Assembly: GCA_964573145.1 (NCBI GenBank)
Contig: CAZNIM010000002.1
Location: 1 to 52,375, forward strand
Source: PWPS01 sp964573145
GTDB taxonomy: Bacteria; Patescibacteriota; Minisyncoccia; Minisyncoccales; PWPS01
DNA length: 52,375 nucleotides
Reading direction: 5' to 3'
A program made the position numbers and the translations under genes. Each line of letters opens with the position of its first letter. Within the stretch, counting starts at the first letter, position 1. Shown in pieces: positions 24,828-32,784 of this stretch. The notes beneath the pieces are model-generated. The model was not told where the DNA came from. It was given only the letters and a program-made list of their open reading frames with translations, and did not search any database.

Positions 24828-26957
24828 ATGGCCAAAAAGAAGAAAAAAAAGAAGACCGAAGAAGTCCCCTTTTTTTCGGATAAGGTAAAAAGAGTCATCT
24901 TCGGTTTAATATTCATTCTCCTTTCGCTAATAGGAGTTTTAAGTATATTCGATCAAGCCGGAGTCGGAGGTGAGTTTTTAAAAGGAGCTTCCGAAGTCCT
25001 TTTCGGAGGAATGGCGGTCTTGATACCGTTTTTAATATTTTTAACCGGCTGGGTCTTTTTGAAAACCGAGTACGATGTCTTTATCACCCCTCTGGTATCC
25101 GGATTCGTGCTTATTCTTTTGGGGGCAACCGGGTTTTTTACGACGATAGGTAGCTTTTTCGGAATTATAGAAAATGGAAGAAAAGTGGGAGGAGTTATCG
25201 GAACACTTTTAGCCGGATTTTTAGCCGGTGAAGAGGGTCTTGTCGGCGATATAGCCGCTTTATTGGTTTTTTCCATAGCCATCCTCATCGGGCTTGTTTT
25301 ATATTGGCATTTGCTCTATAAGGATGCTTCTTTGGCCGGAGCGGTTGAAAGATACTTTGAAAGAAGAAAAAAAAGAAAGAGAGAAAAGCCTTCGGTTATT
25401 AAAAAGATATTCACTCCCGGATTTGAAACCGAAGAGCTGGAAAAGACGGAAGAGGTTGAAGAAGTTGAAGAGGATGAAGAGGAAAAAGAAGAAAAAGCGC
25501 CGAAAAAAGGAAAGGGTCTTCTGCCGCCGGTTTCCATCCTGGAAAAGGGAGGAGGAAGCGCCGACCCCGGTGACACCAAAAAGAATTCTCAAATAATAAA
25601 AGACACCTTTTCCAACTTCGATATAGACGTCAGCATGTCGGAGATAAATGTCGGGCCGACCGTAACTCAGTACACTTTGAAGCCGGCGGAAGGAGTGAAG
25701 CTTTCAAAAATAACCTCACTTTCCGATGATTTGGCACTTTCTTTGGCCAAACATCCGGTCAGAACCGAAGCGCCGATTCCGGGAAAATCACTCGTCGGAA
25801 TCGAAGTGCCCAATGAAAATAGAGAAATGATCAGACTCAGAGACCTTCTCGGTCCGGAGTTCAAATCGAGTGATTCCGATCTAACTTTGGTTATCGGTAA
25901 AAATGTCTCCGGAGACAAGATTTACGAGAATCTGGCGAAGATGCCTCATCTTTTGGTCGCCGGAGCTACCGGAGCCGGTAAAACGATATTTTTAAATACT
26001 TTAATACTCAGCTTGATATATAAAAATTCACCGGAGGATTTGAGACTTATCTTGGTTGATCCGAAGAGAGTTGAATTTTCTCTGTATAAAAGACTTCCTC
26101 ACCTTCTTACCTCCGTGATTTACGATGCAGAAAAGACTAATAATGCTTTGGAATGGATGATCGGAGAGATGGAAAGAAGATTCGACGTCTTGTCGGAAGC
26201 CAAAAAGAGAAATATCCAAAGTTATAACGAATGGGCTAAAAAACAAGAAGACGAAGAAGTTTTACCTTATATAGTTTTAATAGTCGATGAATTGGCCGAT
26301 CTGATGGCTAAAAAACAGAATGAAATTGAAAGCGGAATAGTCAGAATAGCTCAAATGGCCAGAGCGGTCGGAATTCATCTCATATTGGCCACTCAGAGAC
26401 CTTCGGTCGAAGTGATTACCGGACTTATCAAAGCCAATATCACTTCTCGAGTCAGCTTTCAGGTCGCTTCACAAGTTGACTCACGAACCATTCTCGACAT
26501 GGGTGGAGCCGAGAGACTTTTGGGAGCCGGTGATATGCTCTTCGTCTCTTCCAACAGTTCCAAGCCGAGAAGAGTTCAAGGACCTTACGTTTCCGAAAAG
26601 GAGGTTAAAGAGGTGGTTAAATGGCTTGTCGATAAGATGGAAGACGATTACAATGAAGATGATGATTTGAGTGATGATTTGGAAGAAGAGCTGGAAAAGG
26701 ATCGAGCTGAAAAGATAGAAGAGGACAGAGAAGAAGACCCACTTTATCAAGATGCTAAAAATTTGGTTATCAGAGCGGATAAAGCTTCCGCGTCGATGCT
26801 TCAAAGAAAATTAAGAATTGGCTATGTCCGTGCGGCCAGAATTCTGGATATGCTCGAGGCGAGGAATGTGGTCGGACCTTCTCGAGGAGCCAAGCCGAGA
26901 GTCGTTTACGGTGATAGCTCGGATGATCAATTTCAAGAAGAAGATTTAGAAGAATAA
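24828..26957 (+). CDS. ftsK: DNA translocase FtsK/SpoIIIE
   Basis: FtsK pumps chromosomal DNA through the division septum and coordinates segregation. After a Lys-rich cytoplasmic start (MAKKKKKKKTEE) there are about four membrane helices in residues 20-165, then a short Glu/Lys linker. The RecA-like motor has Walker A GATGAGKT near 378 and Walker B YIVLIVDELADLM. The last 70 residues (DPLYQDAKNLVIRADKASAS onward) form the winged-helix gamma domain. It is 709 residues, short because the linker is short. recA follows after 13 bases and may share the transcript. Confidence 0.96.
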   Translation: MAKKKKKKKTEEVPFFSDKVKRVIFGLIFILLSLIGVLSIFDQAGVGGEFLKGASEVLFGGMAVLIPFLIFLTGWVFLKTEYDVFITPLVSGFVLILLGATGFFTTIGSFFGIIENGRKVGGVIGTLLAGFLAGEEGLVGDIAALLVFSIAILIGLVLYWHLLYKDASLAGAVERYFERRKKRKREKPSVIKKIFTPGFETEELEKTEEVEEVEEDEEEKEEKAPKKGKGLLPPVSILEKGGGSADPGDTKKNSQIIKDTFSNFDIDVSMSEINVGPTVTQYTLKPAEGVKLSKITSLSDDLALSLAKHPVRTEAPIPGKSLVGIEVPNENREMIRLRDLLGPEFKSSDSDLTLVIGKNVSGDKIYENLAKMPHLLVAGATGAGKTIFLNTLILSLIYKNSPEDLRLILVDPKRVEFSLYKRLPHLLTSVIYDAEKTNNALEWMIGEMERRFDVLSEAKKRNIQSYNEWAKKQEDEEVLPYIVLIVDELADLMAKKQNEIESGIVRIAQMARAVGIHLILATQRPSVEVITGLIKANITSRVSFQVASQVDSRTILDMGGAERLLGAGDMLFVSSNSSKPRRVQGPYVSEKEVKEVVKWLVDKMEDDYNEDDDLSDDLEEELEKDRAEKIEEDREEDPLYQDAKNLVIRADKASASMLQRKLRIGYVRAARILDMLEARNVVGPSRGAKPRVVYGDSSDDQFQEEDLEE

Positions 26958-26970
26958 TTTATAAAAAGAT

Positions 26971-28154
26971 ATGGCTAAAAAGAAGAAAAAAGAAGAAAAA
27001 AAAGAAGAAAAGAAAAAAGAGAAAAAAGAAGANNNNNNNNNNNNNNNNNNNNNNNNNNNNNNNNNNNNNNNNNNNNNNNNNNNNNNNNNNNNNNNNNNNN
27101 NNNNNNNNNNNNNNNNNNNNNNNNNNNNNNNNAAGAGAAAAAAGAAGAAAAAAAGAAAGAGAAGAAAGAAAGTAAAGAACTGAAGCGAGCGATGGATGAA
27201 ATAAAGCAGAAGTTCGGAGAAGGGGCGTTGATGAAGCTCAAGGATTTGAAAGCGGTTGATGTCGACAGTATACCGACGGGATCTTTTTCTTTGGATATGG
27301 CTCTCGGAGTCGGTGGTGTTCCTCGAGGAAGAGTTATAGAGATCTTCGGGTCGGCTTCCACCGGAAAGACGACACTCTCACTGCATATCGTCGCCGAAGC
27401 GCAAAAAAAGGGTGGAGTGGCCGCCTTTATAGATGTTGAAAACGCCCTTGACCCCGGTTACGCCAAAAAGATCGGAGTCGATGTTGATGAACTTTTGATA
27501 TCACAACCCGATTCGGGAGAGCAAGCTCTTCAGATAGTTGAGACTTTGGTTCGGTCGGGAGAGGTTGACGTGATCGTTGTCGATTCGGTAGCCGCTCTGG
27601 CTCCGAAGAGTGAAATTGCGGGAGAAGTGGGAGACGCCCAAGTCGGTAAACAAGCTCGACTTATGTCTTCGGCGCTCAGAAAGCTGTCCAAAGTAATCTC
27701 CGAAACCGACACGACCGTAATATTTTTAAATCAGACCAGAATGAAGATCGGACAAGTCTTCGGAAATCCGATGACGACTTCCGGAGGATTGGCTTTGAAG
27801 TTTTATTCTTCGGTAAGAATAAGTTTGAGTAGAAGAGCTCAAATAAAAAGCAAGGATGAAATTATCGGAAACAGAGTGGTGGCCAAAGTGGTTAAAAACA
27901 AGGTCGGTGCTCCCTTCAGAAAGGCACAGTTCGACATCTACTACAACGAAGGAATATCTTATTATGGAGATCTTTTGAAAGTCGGAGTTGAAACCGGAGT
28001 CGTCGAAAAAGCCGGTTCTTGGTTCAGTTACGGAGATGAAAAATTGGGACAAGGACAAAGCAACTCCAAGGATTATCTGGAAGAAAATCAAAAGACGGCT
28101 AAAAAAATTGAAGAAGAGATAAAAAAGAAGATGAAAGAAAAGAGAGAAAAATAA
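26971..28154 (+). CDS. recA: recombinase RecA with Lys/Glu-rich N-terminal extension (sequence gap inside)
   Basis: RecA forms the strand-exchange filament in recombination. Core motifs are Walker A GSASTGKT, the segment FIDVENALDPGYA, VVDSVAALAPKSE and FLNQTRMKIG. The conserved start of the fold (ELKRAMDEIKQKFGEGALM) continues in frame upstream of the ATG at 27192 into a Lys/Glu run that reaches the scaffold gap. On the other side, ATG 26971 opens MAKKKKKEEKKEEKKKEKK. I therefore take 26971 as the true start, with a low-complexity extension of unknown length. The nominal 100-N gap does not keep frame, which is expected if its size is arbitrary. The C-terminus is basic instead of the acidic tail of E. 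coli RecA. Confidence 0.9.
27033..27132. other. scaffold gap (100 N)
   Basis: One hundred undetermined bases lie within the AAG/GAA-rich 5' part of recA. Both flanks are purine-only low-complexity sequence, which explains the assembly break. The true length is unknown. Confidence 0.99.
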
Positions 28155-28155
28155 A

Positions 28156-28208
28156 AACCGGAACTAAAACGCTCCGGTAAAAGATCCTCGCCCTTTGTTG
28201 GCGGGGAT
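28156..28208. terminator. bidirectional terminator between recA and rpsR
   Basis: Two hairpins lie between the convergent genes: ACCGGA/TCCGGT, and a 9-pair stem ATCCTCGCC/GGCGGGGAT (28184-28208, one G-T pair). The second is followed by TTTATTTT on the plus strand and by CTTTT on the minus strand, so it can serve both recA and rpsR. Confidence 0.8.
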
Positions 28209-28209
28209 T

Positions 28210-28416
28210 TTATTTTACTCTTTCTTGGTAAGGAATAAGGGCCAATTGTCTGGCTCTTTTAATCGCTTTGGCCAATTGTCTTTGGTGACCGGCGCAAATT
28301 CCGGTTTTTCTCTTCGGTTTTATTTTGTGGGTTCTGTCGGTAAATTTCTGAAGAATTTCTACATTCTTGAAATCTATATACTCCACTTCATGTTGGCAAA
28401 AATAACACTGTCTCAT
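28210..28416 (-). CDS. rpsR: 30S ribosomal protein S18 (zinc-binding form)
   Basis: S18 is a small-subunit platform protein that pairs with S6. The 68 residues include the diagnostic KRARQLALIPY near the C-terminus. Cys4 and Cys7 (CYFC) with Cys41 and His44 (CAGH) make a CxxC...CxxH set, so this looks like the zinc-binding (C+) version of S18. It is the last gene of the ychF-rpsF-ssb-rpsR operon, the same order as in Bacillus. It ends at the shared terminator. Confidence 0.95.
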   Translation of the reverse strand: MRQCYFCQHEVEYIDFKNVEILQKFTDRTHKIKPKRKTGICAGHQRQLAKAIKRARQLALIPYQERVK

Positions 28417-28439
28417 CGTCTTTTGTTTTTATTTTTTTC

Positions 28440-28886
28440 TTAAAATGGTATATCTTCTACGTCTATATCTTCGTCTTCTTCAATAACCGGTATCTCTTCT
28501 TCCACCTTCTTTTTCGGAGCCGCCTTCTTCGAAGTGGCAGCACCTTGATTTTGATTGGCGTCTCGAGGACCGAACTGAATCGTTTCTCCGACTATTTCGG
28601 TGTTGTATCGTGTCTTTCCGTCTTGACCTTCCCAGCTTCTGGTTTGCAGTCTTCCTTCAACCAAAACGGAAGATCCTTTTGATAGGTAGCGGTCTATATT
28701 CTCGGCGGTTTTTCCGAAAAAGACGACATCGTGATATTCGGTGTCTTGTTGTCTTTCTCCGGATCTGTCCGTGTAGTAGCGATTGGTCGCTACGGAAAAA
28801 TTGGTAACCGCTGTTCCCGAATCAGTCATTCTTTTTTCGGGGTTATCGGTTAAATTGCCGGCGATTATTACTTTATTGAAGTTCAT
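28440..28886 (-). CDS. ssb: single-stranded DNA-binding protein
   Basis: SSB protects single-stranded DNA and recruits repair proteins. The 148 residues comprise an OB fold (about 1-108; MNFNKVIIAGNLTDNPEKR, DTEYHDVVFFGKTAENI, LVEGRLQTRSWEGQDG), a short Gln/Ala/Lys linker and an acidic tail ending DVEDIPF, the usual protein-interaction tip. Its ATG overlaps the rpsF stop (ATGA). Confidence 0.96.
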   Translation of the reverse strand: MNFNKVIIAGNLTDNPEKRMTDSGTAVTNFSVATNRYYTDRSGERQQDTEYHDVVFFGKTAENIDRYLSKGSSVLVEGRLQTRSWEGQDGKTRYNTEIVGETIQFGPRDANQNQGAATSKKAAPKKKVEEEIPVIEEDEDIDVEDIPF

Positions 28887-29356
28887 AGGATTTCATCGAT
28901 TTTATCATCGATTTCTTTTAATTTTACTTTTTTATCCTTGTCTTCTTTTTTTTCTTCATCTTCTTCTTTCTCGCTTTTTTTCTCTTCATCTTCATTATCC
29001 TCTTCATTACCCTCTTCACTTTCCTCTTTTCTTTCGGTCGGTTTTTCTTCGGAAGGATCTTCTTCTTCCACCTCTTTTTTGGAAATCAGCAGATGTCTGA
29101 GAACGGCTTCCTCTTGCTTTATCTTTTCTTCTATTACCTTTATTTTTAAGGACTCGACATCAAGATCGATCGAGGCGATGTAAGCTTCGTTAAATCCGTC
29201 GAGCTCATAAGCCAAATTTCTCTTTTTCGGTCCTTCCAGCTTGTAAAGGGTAGCACCCGTTTTTTTAATTTTTTCCGCAATTTCGTCGTTTTTCGCTTCT
29301 GCCTCTTCTCCGGTAAGTTCCGGGGAGAGTAAGTAGGTTAATTCGTAAAGATTCAT
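28883..29356 (-). CDS. rpsF: 30S ribosomal protein S6 with charged C-terminal extension
   Basis: The S6 fold occupies about residues 1-95, beginning MNLYELTYLLSPELTGEEAE and including KRNLAYELDGFNEAYIASID. It is followed by about 60 residues of mixed Glu/Lys low-complexity sequence, making 157 residues in place of the usual 95-100. E. coli S6 also has a variable tail that is glutamylated by RimK, but this one is much longer and encoded. It is coupled to ychF and ssb by ATGA overlaps. Confidence 0.94.
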   Translation of the reverse strand: MNLYELTYLLSPELTGEEAEAKNDEIAEKIKKTGATLYKLEGPKKRNLAYELDGFNEAYIASIDLDVESLKIKVIEEKIKQEEAVLRHLLISKKEVEEEDPSEEKPTERKEESEEGNEEDNEDEEKKSEKEEDEEKKEDKDKKVKLKEIDDKIDEIL

Positions 29357-30306
29357 ATTTTAAATTCTATTATATCTCCATTTTTAACTTCGTAATCGGC
29401 TCCGGTAATTCTGACTTTTCCTTCGCCTTTCGCTTTCTTCATCGATCTGGCGAACACCAGGGATTCCGGATCGGTGACTTCCGCTCTTTTAAAGTTTTCT
29501 TTAAAATCGGAGTGAACTTTCTCCGCCGCCTCGACAATCGAAGCGCCTTTTCTTATCGTCCATCCTTGCGCCTTTTTACCGGCGACGGTAAAAAAGGTGA
29601 TTAAGTCGAAACTATTATAACATTGAACTAAAAAATCATCAAGATTACTTTCAATTCCGAGCTCCGCTCTTTCTTCGGCTGAAAGATCCTCGATTTCACT
29701 TTCCATCTTCAAATCGATTGAAAACCCTTTTCCTTTTCCGTTATAAATTTCAAAAATCGGTTTCAAGGTCAAAAATTGGTACTCTTTTACCTTCTCGACC
29801 TCTTCTTCGTTAAGTTCGATGTCTTCGGATTTGAAGTTTTCCGAAAGTTGCCTTTCCATCTTTTCGATTATCGGGAGCCGGTCGTCACCTCGCATCTTTT
29901 TTTTCAGATTTTGGAGAAGCTCCAAATCTTTCATTACCAATTCTCTTTTTATCGTTTCTTTGTCTTTCTCCGGTGATTTGTCGCCGTAAGCCTTGATTAC
30001 CTGAACCAGGCCGTCGCAACCACGAACGTGAGAAAGAAACTTATTCCCCAGCCCTTCTCCCTTGTGGGCTCCTTCGATAAGTCCGGCGATATCGACGAAC
30101 TTCAAGGTCGGATAAAGCTTTTTTTCCGCCTCTATTGCTTGAGCGATCTTGTCGAGCCTGTCGTCTTTTACCTTGACTACTCCTATATTCGGATCGATGG
30201 TCGTAAACGGATAAGAGTCAATCTCGACCTCCGCCTCGGTCAAAAGACTGAAAAGAGTCGACTTCCCGGCGTTGGGCAATCCTATTATTCCTATATCGAA
30301 ACTCAT
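29353..30306 (-). CDS. ychF: YchF/OLA1-family GTPase, paralogue 1 (operon copy)
   Basis: This TRAFAC-class P-loop NTPase of the Obg/YchF family binds ribosomes; family members favour ATP. G1 is GLPNAGKSTLF, G3 is DIAGLIEGAHKGEGLGNKF, and a C-terminal TGS domain contains GWTIRKGASIVEAAEKVHSD. At 317 residues it is shorter than typical YchF (about 360). The position of the base-recognition NxxE motif reads NGKG, lacking the acidic residue. The order ychF-rpsF-ssb-rpsR matches Bacillus. A second YchF-family gene lies at 40022, which is unusual. Confidence 0.9.
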   Translation of the reverse strand: MSFDIGIIGLPNAGKSTLFSLLTEAEVEIDSYPFTTIDPNIGVVKVKDDRLDKIAQAIEAEKKLYPTLKFVDIAGLIEGAHKGEGLGNKFLSHVRGCDGLVQVIKAYGDKSPEKDKETIKRELVMKDLELLQNLKKKMRGDDRLPIIEKMERQLSENFKSEDIELNEEEVEKVKEYQFLTLKPIFEIYNGKGKGFSIDLKMESEIEDLSAEERAELGIESNLDDFLVQCYNSFDLITFFTVAGKKAQGWTIRKGASIVEAAEKVHSDFKENFKRAEVTDPESLVFARSMKKAKGEGKVRITGADYEVKNGDIIEFKI

Positions 30307-30315
30307 AGTGGAAGA

Positions 30316-30344
30316 ATAATAGCTTATTTTCCGATTAAGCTCAA
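30316..30344 (-). promoter_or_regulatory. ychF-rpsF-ssb-rpsR promoter, near-leaderless
   Basis: On the minus strand TTGAGC (30339-30344) and TATTAT (30316-30321) are 17 bases apart, with 9 bases from the -10 hexamer to the ATG. It is divergent from the manB promoter in the same 91-base gap. Confidence 0.55.
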
Positions 30345-30365
30345 CTTTTTAGGCTTCTTTTTTTC

Positions 30366-30374
30366 TGGTATACT
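30366..30374 (+). promoter_or_regulatory. phosphomannomutase gene promoter (extended -10)
   Basis: TGGTATACT is an extended -10 element. It lies 23 bases before the ATG at 30398, leaving a short A-rich leader. Confidence 0.5.
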
Positions 30375-30397
30375 TTTTAAAAATAAAAAAATAAAAA

Positions 30398-31717
30398 ATG
30401 AATGAAAAAGCTTTTAAAACATACGACGTAAGAGGAATTTATCCCGATGAGGTTAATGAGGATTTGGCTTATCGGGTCGGAAGAGCTTTCGTCTCTTTTT
30501 TGGAAGAAGAGAGTCCCCGGATAGTCGTCGGGCACGACGCTCGAGAATCATCTCCCGGACTTGCCGAAAAGCTGAAAGAGGGAATAGTCGAAGGGGGAGG
30601 AACCGTTATCGATATCGGAATGAGCACGACCCCGCTTTTGAATTATACCGTTTGCAAAAATGATTATTCCGGAGGAGTGGCGGTTACCGCTTCCCACAAC
30701 CCGCCTCGCTTTAACGGTTTGAAGCTGATAAAGAGAAAAGGGTTACAGGTTTACGGAAACAAGATAAAAAAGATAAAAAAGATAATTGAAAAAGAAGATT
30801 TCACTTCCGGAAAAGGAAAAATTAAGACCGTTAATCCGGTTGATGATTATTTGGATCATATCTATTCGTTCGGAGCCGATGCCGAAAAATTAAAGATCGT
30901 TGTCGATTATGGAAATTCGGTCGCTTCTTTGACCGGAAAACCTCTTTTTGATCGAATGAATATCGAAACAATTCATCTTTATGACCGAATTGACGGCAGC
31001 TTTCCCAATCACGAAGCCAATCCGACACCGGAGAACATGAAAGCTCTGATAGAGACGGTTAAGAAAGAAGAAGCCGATTTGGGCGTCTTTTTTGACGGGG
31101 ACGGGGACAGGGCCGTTTTTATCGACGAAAAGGGAGAGGTCGTCTATCCGGACCTTTTAACCGCTCTTTTGGCACCGGAAGAGCTGCCCGATTCCAAAGA
31201 AAAAAAGATCTACTTCGATCTCAGATTCTCCAAAGTGGTGCCCGAAGTTATCTCCGAGGCGGGAGGTATTCCCGAGATGATGAGAGTCGGCAATCCTTTT
31301 TACAAGGAAAAGTTGATAGGTGAAGGAGGTCTTATGGGGGTCGAATTATCCGGACACGTCATGCATAAGGATAATTTCTGTATCGACGACGGACTCTTCA
31401 TAGCCGTTAAATTGATCGACTTTTTAAGCGGTAAAAAGAGCTTTTCCGAACTGGTCAAGCCTCTCAAAAGATATTATCAAAGTGAAGAGATAAATATGGA
31501 GGTCGAAGACAAGGAGAAAGTCTTGAAAGAAGTTGAAAATGCATATCCGGACGGAGCTCATTACGATCTCGACGGAGTTTATGTCGAGTTTGAAGATTGG
31601 TGGTTTAATTTGAGGAAGTCGAACACCGAAGACTTGGTCAGGCTACGATTGGAAGCCGACGATGAAGAGATTCTTAAAAAACGAAAAAAAGAACTGATAT
31701 CCTTGATTGAAGGGTAA
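30398..31717 (+). CDS. manB: phosphomannomutase/phosphoglucomutase
   Basis: The alpha-D-phosphohexomutase interconverts hexose 6- and 1-phosphates, supplying sugar nucleotides for glycans. The 439 residues start with the family segment KTYDVRGIYPDEVNEDLAYR. The phosphoserine loop is TASHNPPRFNG (Ser near 99-100). The metal loop DGDGDRAVF lies near 233, and the sugar-binding GEGGLMGVELSGH and the C-terminal phosphate-binding domain are present. Glucose versus mannose preference cannot be settled. The glycosyltransferase operon at 44-49 kb is a plausible consumer. Confidence 0.93.
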   Translation: MNEKAFKTYDVRGIYPDEVNEDLAYRVGRAFVSFLEEESPRIVVGHDARESSPGLAEKLKEGIVEGGGTVIDIGMSTTPLLNYTVCKNDYSGGVAVTASHNPPRFNGLKLIKRKGLQVYGNKIKKIKKIIEKEDFTSGKGKIKTVNPVDDYLDHIYSFGADAEKLKIVVDYGNSVASLTGKPLFDRMNIETIHLYDRIDGSFPNHEANPTPENMKALIETVKKEEADLGVFFDGDGDRAVFIDEKGEVVYPDLLTALLAPEELPDSKEKKIYFDLRFSKVVPEVISEAGGIPEMMRVGNPFYKEKLIGEGGLMGVELSGHVMHKDNFCIDDGLFIAVKLIDFLSGKKSFSELVKPLKRYYQSEEINMEVEDKEKVLKEVENAYPDGAHYDLDGVYVEFEDWWFNLRKSNTEDLVRLRLEADDEEILKKRKKELISLIEG

Positions 31718-31725
31718 AAAATAAA

Positions 31726-31756
31726 AAAACCCGACTCGTGAAAGGTCGGGTTTTTT
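31726..31756. terminator. bidirectional terminator between manB and trpS
   Basis: The stem AAAACCCGAC/GTCGGGTTTT has an 8-base loop and flanking A and T runs. It serves manB on the plus strand and trpS (stop at 31764) on the minus strand. Confidence 0.88.
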
Positions 31757-31763
31757 GTTTTCT

Positions 31764-32747
31764 TTATTTGGTAAGACCCATCTTTCTTCTTACTTCCATC
31801 ATTTTGGAAGAGGCTAAAGAATTTGCTCTTCGAGCTCCTTGAGATAAGATTTCTTCCACGTAAACTTCTCGACGACTTTCCAATTCCAACTTTTTTCTTC
31901 TGAACCTGTCCAGTGACTCGATTAATAGTTCGGTTAACGATTCTTTGAACTCTTTATAACTTTTACCTTCGAACTCCCGTTCGGTTTCCGCAATCGTTTG
32001 ATTTTTGAATTCGCTGTAAATCACCATCAGATTCGATACCCCTTTCTTTTTTTCCGGATCGTATTTTATCTTTTTTCCGGTGTCGGTAACCGCCCCTTTT
32101 ATCTTTTCTTCGATGGTTTCCGGACTGTCGAAAAGCGAAATTGCATTTCCTTTCGGTCCCGATTTCGACATCTTCATCTCCGGATCCTTGAGACTCATTA
32201 TCCGAGCTCCGTTTTTCGGAATCTTCGCTTTGGGAAGTTTAAATGTTTTTCCGAATTTACGATTGAACCTTTTGGCAATATCTCTGGCTAACTCGATATG
32301 TTGCTTTTGATCCTCTCCGACGGGGACTATTTCGGTGTCGTAAAGAAGAATATCGGCCGCTTGAAGAATCGGATAATTGAAAAGTCCGGCATTGGCTCTT
32401 TTCTTTTTATCCGCCGATTTCTCTTTGTATTGAGTCATTCTTTCCAGCTCTCCGATTTGAGTCACCGTATTCAAGTACCAACAGAGCTCGGAATGCTCTT
32501 TTAGGTGTGACTGAACGAAGATAACCGCCTTTTCCGGATCTATTCCCGCCGCCAAATAGACTATTGCCTTGTTAATTATCGACTCGTGCAGCTCTTCGGG
32601 AGAGTAGTCGGAAGCGATTGCGTGCAAATCGACTATGCAATAGATGCATTCGTTTTCTTCTTGAAGCTCAATCCATTGCTTTATCGCTCCGATATAGTTA
32701 CCGATATGAATTTCTCCGGTTGGTTGGATTCCACTGAAGATTCTCAT
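31764..32747 (-). CDS. trpS: tryptophanyl-tRNA synthetase
   Basis: This class I synthetase charges tRNA-Trp. The 327 residues match family length. The HIGH motif is HIGN (residues 14-17) in GEIHIGNYIGAIKQW, and the KMSKS motif is KMSKSGP near 192. The tryptophan-site segment YPILQAADILLYDTEIVPVGEDQ is normal (shown here for recognition only in part as PVGEDQKQHIELARDIA). An extended -10 promoter lies upstream. Confidence 0.97.
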   Translation of the reverse strand: MRIFSGIQPTGEIHIGNYIGAIKQWIELQEENECIYCIVDLHAIASDYSPEELHESIINKAIVYLAAGIDPEKAVIFVQSHLKEHSELCWYLNTVTQIGELERMTQYKEKSADKKKRANAGLFNYPILQAADILLYDTEIVPVGEDQKQHIELARDIAKRFNRKFGKTFKLPKAKIPKNGARIMSLKDPEMKMSKSGPKGNAISLFDSPETIEEKIKGAVTDTGKKIKYDPEKKKGVSNLMVIYSEFKNQTIAETEREFEGKSYKEFKESLTELLIESLDRFRRKKLELESRREVYVEEILSQGARRANSLASSKMMEVRRKMGLTK

Positions 32748-32770
32748 GGTTTTATTTTTTACTTTTATCT

Positions 32771-32779
32771 ATTATAGCA
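32771..32779 (-). promoter_or_regulatory. trpS extended -10 promoter
   Basis: On the minus strand TGCTATAAT lies 23 bases before the trpS ATG, in the short gap after the RNase J gene. trpS can therefore be transcribed apart from that gene. Confidence 0.6.
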
Positions 32780-32784
32780 CACCG

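Noticed and set aside
26971..28154. Apparent frameshift or truncated RecA
   Set aside because: The frame mismatch comes only from the arbitrary 100-N gap. Both flanks encode compatible Lys/Glu sequence, so no lesion is needed.
28210..30306. Missing rplI (L9) after rpsR as evidence for a specific CPR lineage
   Set aside because: rplI is not next to rpsR in many bacteria, including Bacillus, so its absence from this locus says nothing without the full genome.
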